Shown: positions 1 through 8,795 of the stretch, one piece after another
How positions within the stretch are numbered: position 1 is the first letter of the stretch
Layout: each line of letters starts with the position of its first letter
Assembly (NCBI RefSeq): GCF_013389455.1
Contig: NZ_CP058278.1
Coordinates: 1,054,001 to 1,118,000, forward strand
DNA length: 64,000 nt
Reading direction: 5' to 3'
DNA from: Flavobacterium inviolabile
GTDB taxonomy: Bacteria > Bacteroidota > Bacteroidia > Flavobacteriales > Flavobacteriaceae
The notes under the pieces: generated by a model
What the model was told of the DNA's origin: nothing
Databases searched by the model: none
What the model saw: the letters and a program-made list of their open reading frames with translations, nothing else
Position numbers and translations under genes: made by a program

Positions 1-2
1 CA

Positions 3-2741
3 CTAACGCCAAGTGGTCATATCAGATGTATGACGGATGAGAATGAGGCTTATTTGCGAGCGGAAAACCCAAAAAGAGCTACAAATGAGCAATTTGAAAC
101 ATGGCTGGCTCCAAAGATCGCTCAGATAAAAGCAGATCGTGCTGCCGGGAAAAATGTTCAGCAAGTGTATAACATTCCTGTTGTAATTCACATTATCCAC
201 AATGGAGATGCGATTGGTACCGGTGAGAATATTACCGATGCTCAGGCACGTTCCCAGATCAATGTGATGAATCAGGATTACAGAAAAATGGTTGGAACTC
301 CGGGAGGAGCAAACTCAACCGGTTTGGCTGTAGATATTGAAATTAACTTCTGTCTGGCTCAGACAGATCCTTCCGGAAACTTAACGACAGGTATCATCAG
401 ACATAATATTGCGCCTTACAGCAATAATATTACCAATGGTGCCGGTGGTCCTGACTGGGAAACCAGAGCAGATGTTGAGACGATGAAAGCAGCGACAATC
501 TGGGATCCGAATCAATATTTGAATATGTGGACAATTCGTCCGGGTGGTAATCCTTTAAATCATCCAACAGCACCTGGATTAGACGGGTTGTTAGGTTATG
601 CTCAGTTTCCTTCAAACTCTAACTTAGGAGGTCTGAATGTAAATGGTGGTGCAGCAAATACTGATGGTGTTGTTGCAGGTTACGATGCATTTGGAACAAT
701 TGCTGAAAATGATGGTACATTCATGATGAATGGAACGTATAATTTAGGAAGAACCATGACACACGAAGTAGGTCACTGGTTAGGTTTACGTCACATTTGG
801 GGAGATAGCTCCAGTTGTACTGTTGATGCAACAGACAGTTTTAATGACTATTGCTTGGATACTCCTGCAGCTGCGGCAGCAAACTATACTTGTGCTACCG
901 TTAACTCTTGCCCGTTGTCTCCAGGAAACGATATGATCCAGAATTATATGGATTATACAAACGATGCGTGTATGGACACATTTACACAAAATCAAAAAGA
1001 CCGTATCGTTGCGGTTATGCAGAACTCACCAAGAAGAAACTCATTAAATGCTTCAACGAAGTGTCAGACCCCTACACCAATTATCCGTTTTGATAATTCT
1101 ACAGGTTCTGTAAATGAAGGTACAAACTGTAGTTATACAGAAGTTAATTTCCCGGTTTCTATCGGAAAAGCGCCTTCTGCTAATGCAGTTGTTACTTTTA
1201 ATGTGGCTGCTGGCGGAACAGCAACTCAGGGAGTAGATTACCAAATCATGACACCAACAGTAACTTTTGCTGCCGGTGCGGTAACTTCTCAGAACTTAAC
1301 AGTTCGTGTGTTTAATGACGGTTTAGTAGAAGCTAATGAAACGTTCACAGTGAACATGACATTAAATGCTAATGGTGGTGATGCTACCTTAAATACAGCT
1401 GCAAGCTCAATTGTTGTTACAATTATCGACAATGATGCTGCTCCTTCAGCTTCGCAAACAACTGTTTTATTAACGGAAGATTTCGAAGATGCAACAGGAT
1501 GGACTATCCTTGATGGTGACGGTGATGGTAAAAACTGGGGATTAATTTCTGGTTTATCAGGAGCTCCATGGACAGGTATTTCAGGTGCGTTTGCTTATTC
1601 TGCAACAGATAACCTTATTTTAACCGGTGGAGTAGGATCTAATCCTAACGCTGATAACTATATGATCAGCCCGCAATTCACAATTCCTGCAGGTGCTACT
1701 GCAGCAAGTGTTTCATACGCAATTGGAGGTTATAGCAGAACAGCTAACCCTACAGGTTATAAAGAACATTATTATGTGTACTTTACAACAAATAAAGCTA
1801 CAGCTGCAGCAATTCAGGCTGGTGCAGTTTTAGAAAATAACAGAGAAATTCCGGCGAGAGCTGCAGAAATGAGAACGCATAACCTTACGGCTTATGCAGG
1901 TCAGACAGGTTATTTGGTTTTCAGACACTTCCACAATCCAAATGGAAATGGAATGTTGATGCTGGATACAGTTGATGTTACTTCAACCGTTTCTACTGCT
2001 GTTCAAACAGCTGTTAACACTTCTACTGCTTACCAGGCAAGTGTTCCTACAAGCGGTGTAACGTATGCTAAAGATGCTACTACCGGTAAAGTAATGGCAA
2101 GTATTACAAGTGATGCATTCAACTATGGATGTACTTCAGTGGCTGTTTCCAGAGATCAGGCAACTGCAGGTGCTGCTGCTGTAGCCTATAACGGAAATAA
2201 TACTCCTAGCAGATTAGTTATGGCGAAATCATTTACAATTACGCCTGCAACTAACAATACTTCTGGAAACGTTACGTTGAAATTCTACTTCACAGAAGCG
2301 GAAATCGCTGCATGGGAAGCTGCAACCGGAAATTCAAGAAATGCTCTTAAAGTTATCAAACAGGGAGCTACTACAGCAAATACAGCTACTTTAGGTGCTT
2401 TCGGACCTAACGTTACTTTAGAAACTGTTGTGAATACAGGTATGAATGGTGTTTATTTCTTCGGAACAGATGCCAGCTTAAGTGCTTCAAGCTTTGAGAT
2501 AATCAACTCTGTAAGCGTTTATCCTAACCCGGCAAATGACTTCCTGAATATTAACATTCCTGGAGATTTGTCAAGAACAGATTATATTATCTATAACAGC
2601 TTAGGACAAACAGTTCTTGCTAAAAATAATGTTTCTCAGGTTGACTTAGTTGTAAACACGTCAGCTTTTGCAAAAGGAGTATACTTTATTAAAATCAATA
2701 AAGACGGTTCTTCTAAAACATTAGGATTTATTAAAAACTAA
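3..2741 (+). CDS. Secreted M43-family zinc metalloprotease with T9SS sorting domain, 5' end outside window
   Basis: The frame is open from the first bases of the window: before the first ATG (nt 30) it reads LTPSGHIRC, which aligns with TGHIRC of the paralogue that follows, so the true start and signal peptide lie upstream. The catalytic motif HEVGHWLGLRH (HExxHxxGxxH, near nt 762) and a Met-turn region NYMDY identify a pappalysin/M43 protease. After it come a Calx-beta-like domain (about nt 1090-1430), a cleaved-adhesin/choice-of-anchor-like beta-sandwich (starting ILT-type sequence near nt 1470, ending about 1980), a further beta domain, and a type A T9SS sorting domain from about nt 2505 (SVYPNP ... 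GVYFIKINKDG). Expected to be exported by Sec, then carried across the outer membrane by T9SS, with the C-terminal domain removed. Substrate unknown. Confidence 0.9.
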   Translation, partial: LTPSGHIRCMTDENEAYLRAENPKRATNEQFETWLAPKIAQIKADRAAGKNVQQVYNIPVVIHIIHNGDAIGTGENITDAQARSQINVMNQDYRKMVGTPGGANSTGLAVDIEINFCLAQTDPSGNLTTGIIRHNIAPYSNNITNGAGGPDWETRADVETMKAATIWDPNQYLNMWTIRPGGNPLNHPTAPGLDGLLGYAQFPSNSNLGGLNVNGGAANTDGVVAGYDAFGTIAENDGTFMMNGTYNLGRTMTHEVGHWLGLRHIWGDSSSCTVDATDSFNDYCLDTPAAAAANYTCATVNSCPLSPGNDMIQNYMDYTNDACMDTFTQNQKDRIVAVMQNSPRRNSLNASTKCQTPTPIIRFDNSTGSVNEGTNCSYTEVNFPVSIGKAPSANAVVTFNVAAGGTATQGVDYQIMTPTVTFAAGAVTSQNLTVRVFNDGLVEANETFTVNMTLNANGGDATLNTAASSIVVTIIDNDAAPSASQTTVLLTEDFEDATGWTILDGDGDGKNWGLISGLSGAPWTGISGAFAYSATDNLILTGGVGSNPNADNYMISPQFTIPAGATAASVSYAIGGYSRTANPTGYKEHYYVYFTTNKATAAAIQAGAVLENNREIPARAAEMRTHNLTAYAGQTGYLVFRHFHNPNGNGMLMLDTVDVTSTVSTAVQTAVNTSTAYQASVPTSGVTYAKDATTGKVMASITSDAFNYGCTSVAVSRDQATAGAAAVAYNGNNTPSRLVMAKSFTITPATNNTSGNVTLKFYFTEAEIAAWEAATGNSRNALKVIKQGATTANTATLGAFGPNVTLETVVNTGMNGVYFFGTDASLSASSFEIINSVSVYPNPANDFLNINIPGDLSRTDYIIYNSLGQTVLAKNNVSQVDLVVNTSAFAKGVYFIKINKDGSSKTLGFIKN

Positions 2742-2760
2742 TATATTTTTTAATAGCTGA

Positions 2761-2797
2761 AAAAGGGGATTACCATTTGGTAATCCCCTTTTGTTTT
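2761..2797 (+). terminator. Rho-independent terminator after first M43 gene
   Basis: Perfect inverted repeat AAAAGGGGATTACCA / TGGTAATCCCCTTTT with a 2-nt loop, followed by a T-rich tract. It lies 20 nt past the stop codon. Confidence 0.9.
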
Positions 2798-2870
2798 TAA
2801 ATAAATTATTGCTGTGTTTTTAAAACAATAATGGCTTAAAATGTGTATTTTTTGAAAAAAGTTATGGTTT

Positions 2871-2903
2871 TTGTATGAAAAAATAAAATATTCAATAGAT
2901 TTG
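2871..2903 (+). promoter_or_regulatory. Bacteroidota-type promoter of second M43 gene
   Basis: TTG at 2871-2873 and TAGATTTG at 2896-2903 match the -33 TTG / -7 TAnnTTTG pattern with a 22-nt spacer. The second protease is therefore probably transcribed on its own and not read through from the first. Confidence 0.65.
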
Positions 2904-2931
2904 TAGGTTACTAATTTTTTAACCAATGATT

Positions 2932-5010
2932 ATGAAGAAAAATACTTTATTGGGTTTACTGGGTGTAGCGGCATTGACGGGACTAACTCCAATGGCTACG
3001 TTTGCCCAAAAAACACCCAACCAAAAAGGAGCGATGGTTTTTGGAAAAGCAGTACATGCTTCTTCGGTAAATCCTAAAACAGGACATATCAGATGTGCTA
3101 CAACTGAATATGAAGAATACCTGCGTGCTCAAAACCCAAAAAGAGCAACTACTGCCCAGTTTGAGGCATGGTTGGCACCATTAGTGGAGCAGGCTAAAAA
3201 TAATAAATCGGAAGCAGGCGGGGTAATCACTATCCCTGTAGTAGTACACGTAATTCATAACGGTCAGGCTTTAGGTGCTGCTCCGAATATTACAGATGCA
3301 CAGGTAATGTCGCAAATCACGGTATTGAACAATGACTACAGAAGATTAGCGGGAACTCCTGGATTCAACACGAATCCTGTTGGAGCAGATACGATGATCC
3401 AGTTTGCTTTGGCAAAACAGGATCCGAACGGAAACCCTACTAACGGTATTGATCGTGTGAATTTATGTCAGTCTTCCTGGTCAACAACCGAGATTGATAA
3501 TTATGTAAAACCAAATACGATCTGGAATCCGACACAATACCTGAACATGTGGTCTGTTAATTTTACAGACGATACGCTTTTAGGATATGCTCAATTTCCA
3601 TCCAACTCCACTTTAGGAGGATTATCTCCTGACGAAGGTCCGGCGAATACAGACGGTGTTGTTTCGAACTTCTCTACTTTCGGAAGCTCGGATTATACAG
3701 ACGGAACATTTATGTTAGCTGCTCCTTATGATAAAGGAAGAACCATGACACACGAAGTGGGACACTGGTTAGGATTACGTCATATCTGGGGTGATAACTC
3801 CAGCTGTACGGTAAATATCGCAGATAGCTTTAACGATTACTGTCCGGATACTCCGGCGGCTTCAGAGGAAAACTACGAATGCCCTACAGGAACAGATTCT
3901 TGTCCTTCAAGCCCGGGATTAGATATGATCCAGAACTATATGGATTATACAGATGATACCTGTATGAATATCTTTACAGCTAATCAGAAAACAAGAATTG
4001 CAACTGTAATGAACAATGCGCTTAGAAGAGTTGAATTGAAAACATCTACTAAAGACCAGCCGATTGCGCTTTTTGCAAATGATGCCGAAATTAAAATCGA
4101 TACGGATTGTACAGCTGTTTTAGGAGCAGCATGCGGAGCAGGTGGTCAGGCAGTGAAAAAAGTAATTGTTTATAACAGAGGTACCAGTACGCTTACGTCT
4201 GTAGGATTAAACTACAATGTTAACGGTGGTGCAAACACACCATATACATGGACCGGATCATTAGCATCTAATGCTTATGCGGTAATCAGCTTACCGGTTG
4301 CGGCTACAGCAAGCGGAACGTTCAATGTAGCAGTTACAACGGCTAACGGTGTAGCAGATCAAAGAGCGACAAATAATACCGCTTCCGGTACTATTGCTGC
4401 TTCATTACCGGCAAACTTTGAAACCAATCAGGTAGTATTCAGATTGCAACGTGATCGTTATGGTGCTGAAACAACCTGGAACCTTAAAAACAGTGCCGGA
4501 ACGATCCTGTATCAGGGAAGTGGTTATTCGAATACCAGTCCGAGCATGCCGGCTTTGTTAACACAAAACTGGACATTGGCAAGTAACGATTGTTATACAT
4601 TCACAATTTTAGATGCAGAAGGAGATGGAATCTGCTGCGATTACGGAAGCGGATTCTATGATATCAAAACACCAACAGGAACTGTAATTGTTTCCGGAGG
4701 ACAATTTGGTGATTCAGAATCAAAAGCATTCAGAATAAACGCATTAGGAACAACTGAATTTAACGCGTTAGGAGCGATAACAGTTTATCCGAACCCTACT
4801 AAAGATATTTTAAACATTATGATCCCGCAAGGTTTAGACCTTCCGGAAAGTTATGTTGTTTATAATAGTTTAGGTCAGACAATTGTAGCTAAAAATAAAG
4901 TTACTACTGCTGATTTAAGTGTTAATACAGCCGACTTGAGTAATGGTGTTTACTTTATCAAAATAAACAAAGACGGTAACACTAAAACGATCAAATTCGT
5001 TAAAAACTAA
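2932..5010 (+). CDS. Secreted M43-family zinc metalloprotease with T9SS sorting domain
   Basis: Start chosen at the second ATG (MKKNTLLGLLG...), which gives a normal signal peptide ending near TFAQ; an ATG two codons earlier (2926) is also possible. The N-terminal part (LRAQNPKRATTAQFEAWLAP) is closely similar to the preceding gene, as is the catalytic motif HEVGHWLGLRH around residue 275 and the Met-turn NYMDY. The accessory region differs: it has a CARDB-like beta domain (about residues 385-490) and a Cys-containing domain with GDGICCDYG instead of the Calx-beta and adhesin-like domains. The C-terminus is a type A T9SS sorting domain (TVYPNPTKD ... GVYFIKINKDG). Likely an exported surface or secreted protease that arose by tandem duplication with domain exchange. 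Confidence 0.92.
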   Translation: MKKNTLLGLLGVAALTGLTPMATFAQKTPNQKGAMVFGKAVHASSVNPKTGHIRCATTEYEEYLRAQNPKRATTAQFEAWLAPLVEQAKNNKSEAGGVITIPVVVHVIHNGQALGAAPNITDAQVMSQITVLNNDYRRLAGTPGFNTNPVGADTMIQFALAKQDPNGNPTNGIDRVNLCQSSWSTTEIDNYVKPNTIWNPTQYLNMWSVNFTDDTLLGYAQFPSNSTLGGLSPDEGPANTDGVVSNFSTFGSSDYTDGTFMLAAPYDKGRTMTHEVGHWLGLRHIWGDNSSCTVNIADSFNDYCPDTPAASEENYECPTGTDSCPSSPGLDMIQNYMDYTDDTCMNIFTANQKTRIATVMNNALRRVELKTSTKDQPIALFANDAEIKIDTDCTAVLGAACGAGGQAVKKVIVYNRGTSTLTSVGLNYNVNGGANTPYTWTGSLASNAYAVISLPVAATASGTFNVAVTTANGVADQRATNNTASGTIAASLPANFETNQVVFRLQRDRYGAETTWNLKNSAGTILYQGSGYSNTSPSMPALLTQNWTLASNDCYTFTILDAEGDGICCDYGSGFYDIKTPTGTVIVSGGQFGDSESKAFRINALGTTEFNALGAITVYPNPTKDILNIMIPQGLDLPESYVVYNSLGQTIVAKNKVTTADLSVNTADLSNGVYFIKINKDGNTKTIKFVKN

Positions 5011-5032
5011 ATTAACCGTATCTTTATAGTAC

Positions 5033-5067
5033 AAAGAGGATTGTTTTATTACAATCCTCTTTTTTTA
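5033..5067 (+). terminator. Rho-independent terminator after second M43 gene
   Basis: AAAGAGGATTGT / ACAATCCTCTTT, 12-bp stem, 6-nt loop, followed by a T run. Confidence 0.9.
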
Positions 5068-5083
5068 TATAAATAGGATAGCT

Positions 5084-5091
5084 TAAATTTG
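5084..5091 (+). promoter_or_regulatory. -7 box TAAATTTG upstream of ribF
   Basis: Perfect TAnnTTTG match. It overlaps a possible TTG start at 5089, so that codon would lie upstream of the transcription start; the translation start must be downstream. No well-spaced -33 TTG is obvious. Confidence 0.55.
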
Positions 5092-5109
5092 CGAATCAAA
5101 ATTTGCCAA

Positions 5110-6042
5110 TTGAAAATATTTTCATCAATACAGGAATTTCATTCGGAATCGAAAACAGTTGTTACTTTAGGAACCTTTGATGGTGTACATTTGGGACACA
5201 GAAGTATATTGGAAAAAGTAATCACAAGCAGTAAGACGCTGCATGCAGAAAGTCTGTTGCTTACTTTCTTTCCGCATCCGAGAATGGTCCTGCAGCAGGA
5301 TTCGGATATAAAACTATTGAATACTATAGACGAAAAATCCTATCTTCTGAAAGAATTCGGAATCGATAACCTGATTATTCACCCGTTTGATCAGACCTTT
5401 TCCCGACTGACAGCCGAAGAATTTGTAAAAAATATCCTGGTAGATAAATTCAATATCGGCAAAATTATAATCGGATACGATCACCGTTTCGGAAGGAACA
5501 GAACGGCAACTATTGAGGACCTAATCCGTTTCGGACAGGAATACGGTTTTGAAGTAGAGCAAATCTCGGCTCAGGAAATCGATGATGTTTCGATTAGCTC
5601 TACCAAAATCAGAAATGCCCTGGATGAAGGCAATGTAGCCCTGGCAAATTCCTATCTGGGTTATGATTACTTCTTTACCGGAACCGTAGTAAAAGGAAAC
5701 CAGTTGGGACGAACAATAGGCTTTCCAACCGCCAATATGCAGATTGCAGAAGAGTACAAGCTTATCCCGAAAAGAGGGGTTTATATCGTATCTTCAGAAA
5801 TCGACGGTGTGCCGGTTAACGGCATGATGAATATCGGGATAAGACCTACTGTTGATGGTGAAAACCTGACCATTGAGGTTAACTTCCTGAATTTCGACGG
5901 AGATCTTTACGGTAAAAAACTACGAATTGCCATTCATGAAAAAATCAGGGAAGAACAGAAGTTTCCATCTCTGGATGCGCTCAAAGAACAACTGGCTCTG
6001 GATAAACAGACCGCTTCTGCCTATTTTGCAAACCAGCAATAA
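5110..6042 (+). CDS. ribF: Bifunctional riboflavin kinase / FAD synthetase
   Basis: Makes FMN from riboflavin and ATP, then adenylates FMN to FAD; cytosolic. The N-terminal nucleotidyltransferase domain carries GTFDGVHLGH near residues 20-30 (the HxGH-type motif) and ISSTKIR near residue 160; the C-terminal riboflavin kinase domain carries GRTIGFPTAN near residue 200. Length of about 310 residues is normal for the fused enzyme. I chose the TTG at 5110 (MKIFSSIQEF...) because the longer frame starting at 5089 overlaps the -7 promoter box; MKIF is also a typical N-terminus for this family. The 5' leader would then be only about a dozen nt. It stands alone with its own promoter. Confidence 0.95.
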   Translation: MKIFSSIQEFHSESKTVVTLGTFDGVHLGHRSILEKVITSSKTLHAESLLLTFFPHPRMVLQQDSDIKLLNTIDEKSYLLKEFGIDNLIIHPFDQTFSRLTAEEFVKNILVDKFNIGKIIIGYDHRFGRNRTATIEDLIRFGQEYGFEVEQISAQEIDDVSISSTKIRNALDEGNVALANSYLGYDYFFTGTVVKGNQLGRTIGFPTANMQIAEEYKLIPKRGVYIVSSEIDGVPVNGMMNIGIRPTVDGENLTIEVNFLNFDGDLYGKKLRIAIHEKIREEQKFPSLDALKEQLALDKQTASAYFANQQ

Positions 6043-6086
6043 GCCATAACAGGTGTTTTTTTGACTTTAACGATTATTCCGCTCAA

Positions 6087-6120
6087 TTGACTTTCGGAAC
6101 CTTATTTTTTTGTAAATTTG
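6087..6120 (+). promoter_or_regulatory. Promoter of small membrane protein gene
   Basis: TTG at 6087-6089 and TAAATTTG at 6113-6120, spacer 23 nt. Predicts a leader of about 75 nt before the ATG at 6200. Confidence 0.65.
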
Positions 6121-6199
6121 ATTAAATGCCTGATAGTAAGTTTCTTAAAACTTCTCGTCAGAAACATAAAATCTTGTTTAACTGTTAAAATGTAAGATT

Positions 6200-6652
6200 A
6201 TGTTCAAGTCAAGAGAATTTAAAAACGGGATGGTTATTTTTATCGGTATTGCCTTGTATTTCCTTGTAATGGAACTGCTGGGGCTGACGGATAAATTGTA
6301 TTTGCGGTTATTCAACGCGGTAATTGTTCTTTATGGTGCCAACAGGACGATAAAAGAGAACTTTAGAGACGGGAATGCCGAATATCTGAATAATATACTG
6401 TCGAGCTTTAAAACCTGCGTTATCGGGATTTTAATAAGCGTTGTGGCACTTATTGTTTATATTCATATAAGAGGAGGTGAACCGTATCTGAGCAGACTTT
6501 CCGATGGCTTTATATTTACCGGAGGCAGACCAAAAGTAAATGAATATTGTATCGGATTGCTTTTTGAAGGTATTGCTTCGTCTGTAGTTGGCTGTATTCT
6601 TTTAATGCAGTACTGGCACGGAAAGGTCTTAAAGCCGAAACCACATCATTGA
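6200..6652 (+). CDS. Hypothetical integral membrane protein, 150 residues
   Basis: Not recognised as a named family. Four hydrophobic segments are visible: about residues 10-28, 35-47, 69-90 and 117-138, with basic residues between them, consistent with a small inner-membrane protein. A histidine-containing C-terminus (KPKPHH) follows the last segment. It has its own promoter. Its last 7 nt overlap the 3' end of the convergent lpxH gene, so no separate terminator fits between the two. Confidence 0.75.
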   Translation: MFKSREFKNGMVIFIGIALYFLVMELLGLTDKLYLRLFNAVIVLYGANRTIKENFRDGNAEYLNNILSSFKTCVIGILISVVALIVYIHIRGGEPYLSRLSDGFIFTGGRPKVNEYCIGLLFEGIASSVVGCILLMQYWHGKVLKPKPHH

Positions 6653-7413
6653 TCGGTATGTTTTTTTAACTCAAAAGCCGCACCGTCAAAAACACCATAG
6701 GTGAAATAACTTATCCAGTCGCCAAGATTGATATAAGTAGCTTTTTCGGAAAGTGTAATTTCGAGAGGAAGATGTCTGTGCCCGAAAACAAAGAAATCAT
6801 ACTGTTTGGACTTCAGCTTTTGCTTGGAGTACTGTACAAGCCACTCATTTTCTTCTCCTAAATATTTTACGTCTTCAGCACCGGAAATCAGCTTGTTTTT
6901 TACGGAAAGATATTGTGCCAGCCGAACCCCTAAATCCGGGTGAAGCCATCGGAACAACCATTTCGAAAAAGGATTGGTAAACACCTTTTTCATTCTTTTA
7001 TAACCTTTGTCGCCGGGACCAAGTCCGTCGCCATGGCCAATCAGGAACAATTTGTCGTTAAAAACAAACTCCTGCGGTGTGTGATATACCGGGATATTCA
7101 ATTCTTTTTCAAAATAATCATACATCCATAAATCGTGATTACCCACAAAGAAATAAATGTGGATGCCGCTGTCTCTCAGTTCCGCCAGTTTGCCTAAAAC
7201 CCGGATAAAACCTTTTGGAACAACGGTTTTGTATTCAAACCAGAAATCGAATAAATCTCCCAGAAGGAACAGTACTTCCGCATCTTTTTTAATCAGATCC
7301 AGCCAGGCCACAAACTTTTGCTCCCGCGGAAAACTCTTTTCCGGGGTTGGAGCGCCAAAATGCTGGTCGGATGCAAAATATATTTTCTTGTTATGCGGAA
7401 TGTTCATCATCAT
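6646..7413 (-). CDS. lpxH: UDP-2,3-diacylglucosamine diphosphatase (LpxH-like calcineurin-fold phosphoesterase)
   Basis: Lipid A biosynthesis: hydrolyses UDP-2,3-diacylglucosamine to lipid X and UMP at the inner membrane. The metallophosphoesterase signature is complete: SDQH (residues 15-18), GDLFDFW (52-58), GNHD (91-94), GHGD and a final GHRH. Length of about 255 residues fits the LpxH family. The start is one of three consecutive ATGs (7413, 7410, 7407); the codon before them is TTG and is less likely. It begins 5 nt after the stop of queD and is probably co-transcribed with it. LpxH is the best call, but related calcineurin-fold phosphatases cannot be fully excluded. Confidence 0.85.
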   Translation of the reverse strand: MMMNIPHNKKIYFASDQHFGAPTPEKSFPREQKFVAWLDLIKKDAEVLFLLGDLFDFWFEYKTVVPKGFIRVLGKLAELRDSGIHIYFFVGNHDLWMYDYFEKELNIPVYHTPQEFVFNDKLFLIGHGDGLGPGDKGYKRMKKVFTNPFSKWLFRWLHPDLGVRLAQYLSVKNKLISGAEDVKYLGEENEWLVQYSKQKLKSKQYDFFVFGHRHLPLEITLSEKATYINLGDWISYFTYGVFDGAAFELKKHTDQ

Positions 7414-7418
7414 CAATA

Positions 7419-7871
7419 TTACAGATTATCGGATTGGTACCATTCAGCAAAGGAGGTTTCCGTTTCCTGTAATTTTAAAGAATGCAAGTGGATTCCGTGT
7501 GGTAAGCGGTTTTTAATTTTTGCGGCAAAATCGGTAACCATGTTTTCACTTGTTGGCTGGTATTCCACCAATATAACATGATGACCGCGGTTTTTAAGCT
7601 CATTCGCCAGCTCTAGATGCGGCGTGTTCTGGTTGAAAACCGTGGCATGGTCAAAAACATCAACAATTTCTTCTTTTACAATTTTCTTCAAGTCACCGAA
7701 ATCGATAACCATACCGTATTTCACATTTGTATTGTCTGTAATAGGCCTTCCGATTACTGTTACCGATAATTTATAACTGTGACCGTGAACGTTTTTACAT
7801 TTTCCGTCATATCCGTATAGGGCATGTCCGGTTTCAAAAGTGAATTGTTTGGTGATTCTGATGTTACTCAT
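7419..7871 (-). CDS. queD: 6-carboxytetrahydropterin synthase (QueD/PTPS family)
   Basis: Converts dihydroneopterin triphosphate to 6-carboxytetrahydropterin, an early step towards queuosine. Zinc ligands are visible as His16 (FETGHAL), His29 and His31 (VHGHSY); Cys25 just before them (KCKNVHGH) matches the catalytic Cys of bacterial QueD, and a Glu-rich end (LQETETS) carries the expected acidic residue. The start is the ATG at 7871 (MSNIRITKQF); a longer frame from a TTG at 7892 overlaps the promoter -7 box. Length of 150 residues is usual. First gene of an apparent queD-lpxH pair. A PTPS-type 6-pyruvoyl enzyme is the alternative. Confidence 0.88.
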   Translation of the reverse strand: MSNIRITKQFTFETGHALYGYDGKCKNVHGHSYKLSVTVIGRPITDNTNVKYGMVIDFGDLKKIVKEEIVDVFDHATVFNQNTPHLELANELKNRGHHVILVEYQPTSENMVTDFAAKIKNRLPHGIHLHSLKLQETETSFAEWYQSDNL

Positions 7872-7889
7872 TCTGTAGAAATTAGACTG

Positions 7890-7897
7890 CAAATTTA
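7890..7897 (-). promoter_or_regulatory. -7 box of queD-lpxH
   Basis: Minus-strand TAAATTTG, a perfect TAnnTTTG match, 18 nt upstream of the chosen ATG. No clear -33 TTG. Confidence 0.5.
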
Positions 7898-7962
7898 GTA
7901 AATAAAATAAAGCGATCGGATTTCCGTTTTGTCATATCTTTACACATCCATTATAAATAAGT

Positions 7963-8586
7963 ATGAGTGATTTTCAATTGAATCCAATATACGAGCAGAT
8001 CATAGACGATTTGCTGCAGCAGCAATACAGCATCGCTGATGATTTTTTTTCTGATAATGAAGTAATTGCCCTTCGGGAAAGTTTGTTGCAGAAATATGAA
8101 GAAGACAACTTTAAAAAATCCGCTATCGGAAACCTCAGCAATGAAAAAATTATAGATGCCGTTCGTGGCGATTTTATTCTCTGGCTGAATGAAGAAGAAA
8201 GCAATGCAGCAGAAAAAGCATTTTTCAATAAAATAAACGATTTCGTACAATACCTGAACAGAACCTGTTTTATGGGGATTCAGAACCAGGAGTTTCATTA
8301 TGCCCTGTATCCGGAAGGGACTTTTTATAAAAGGCATCTGGATACGTTCCAGAGCGACAGCAGAAGAAAGCTGTCGATGGTGTGTTACCTGAACGAGCAA
8401 AACTGGCAGCCCGATTATGGTGGTGAACTGGCTATTTATAAAGATAATAATGGGCTGGAAGTCACCGAAAATATTTATCCCGTTAAAGGAAGAATGGTTA
8501 TTTTTGAAAGTCAGCTGCTGGAACACGAAGTGAAACCGGTCAAACAACCCCGGCTGAGTATTACCGGCTGGTTAAAAACCCGGTAA
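7963..8586 (+). CDS. 2-oxoglutarate/Fe(II)-dependent oxygenase, prolyl 4-hydroxylase-like
   Basis: The double-stranded beta-helix iron triad is visible: His125 and Asp127 (KRHLDTF), distal His188 (LLEHEV), and Arg197 (PRLSITGW) for the 2-oxoglutarate carboxylate. Spacing and the RHLDTF ... YGGELAIY ... RLSITGW pattern match the small bacterial prolyl-hydroxylase (SM-20/PHD-like) group. The N-terminal 100 residues are helical-looking and typical of these proteins. Cytosolic, no signal peptide. Substrate cannot be told from sequence; bacterial homologues are known to modify elongation factor Tu or ribosomal proteins, but that is family knowledge only. Confidence 0.85.
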   Translation: MSDFQLNPIYEQIIDDLLQQQYSIADDFFSDNEVIALRESLLQKYEEDNFKKSAIGNLSNEKIIDAVRGDFILWLNEEESNAAEKAFFNKINDFVQYLNRTCFMGIQNQEFHYALYPEGTFYKRHLDTFQSDSRRKLSMVCYLNEQNWQPDYGGELAIYKDNNGLEVTENIYPVKGRMVIFESQLLEHEVKPVKQPRLSITGWLKTR

Positions 8587-8592
8587 AAAAAC

Positions 8593-8620
8593 AAAAGCTG
8601 TTCTAATGAACAGCTTTTTT
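8593..8620 (+). terminator. Terminator after the oxygenase gene
   Basis: AAAAGCTGTTC / GAACAGCTTTTT with loop TAAT and a T run. It lies between two convergent genes and could serve both. Confidence 0.85.
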
Positions 8621-8621
8621 G

Positions 8622-8792
8622 TTATTCCCTGTTTCGTTTCCGGGCTCTGTGGTACATCAAATAGGCTATGATAACCAGCACGACAAAAGGCAGTAAGGAA
8701 CCGATAAAGACTCCGATCTCATAGTTGTTATCGGGAGCATTTTTTATTTTCTCTTCAATAGTAGCGTGCTGAAACAGGAGTATATTTTTCAT
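8622..8792 (-). CDS. Small single-pass membrane protein, 56 residues
   Basis: Short ORF read from the sequence: it starts MKNILLFQHATIEEK and ends HRARKRNRE before a TAA. One strongly hydrophobic segment (about residues 27-46, GVFIGSLLPFVVLV onward) is followed by a basic tail, indicating a single transmembrane helix with the C-terminus probably in the cytoplasm. The ATG is 3 nt after the stop of the upstream crotonase gene, so translation is likely coupled. The convergent terminator begins right at its stop codon. Function unknown; the tight spacing and clean coding pattern are the reasons to accept it. Confidence 0.65.
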   Translation of the reverse strand: MKNILLFQHATIEEKIKNAPDNNYEIGVFIGSLLPFVVLVIIAYLMYHRARKRNRE

Positions 8793-8795
8793 GGT

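Noticed and set aside
5089..5109. TTG at 5089 as the ribF start
   Set aside because: It lies within a perfect -7 promoter box and adds residues not typical of RibF.
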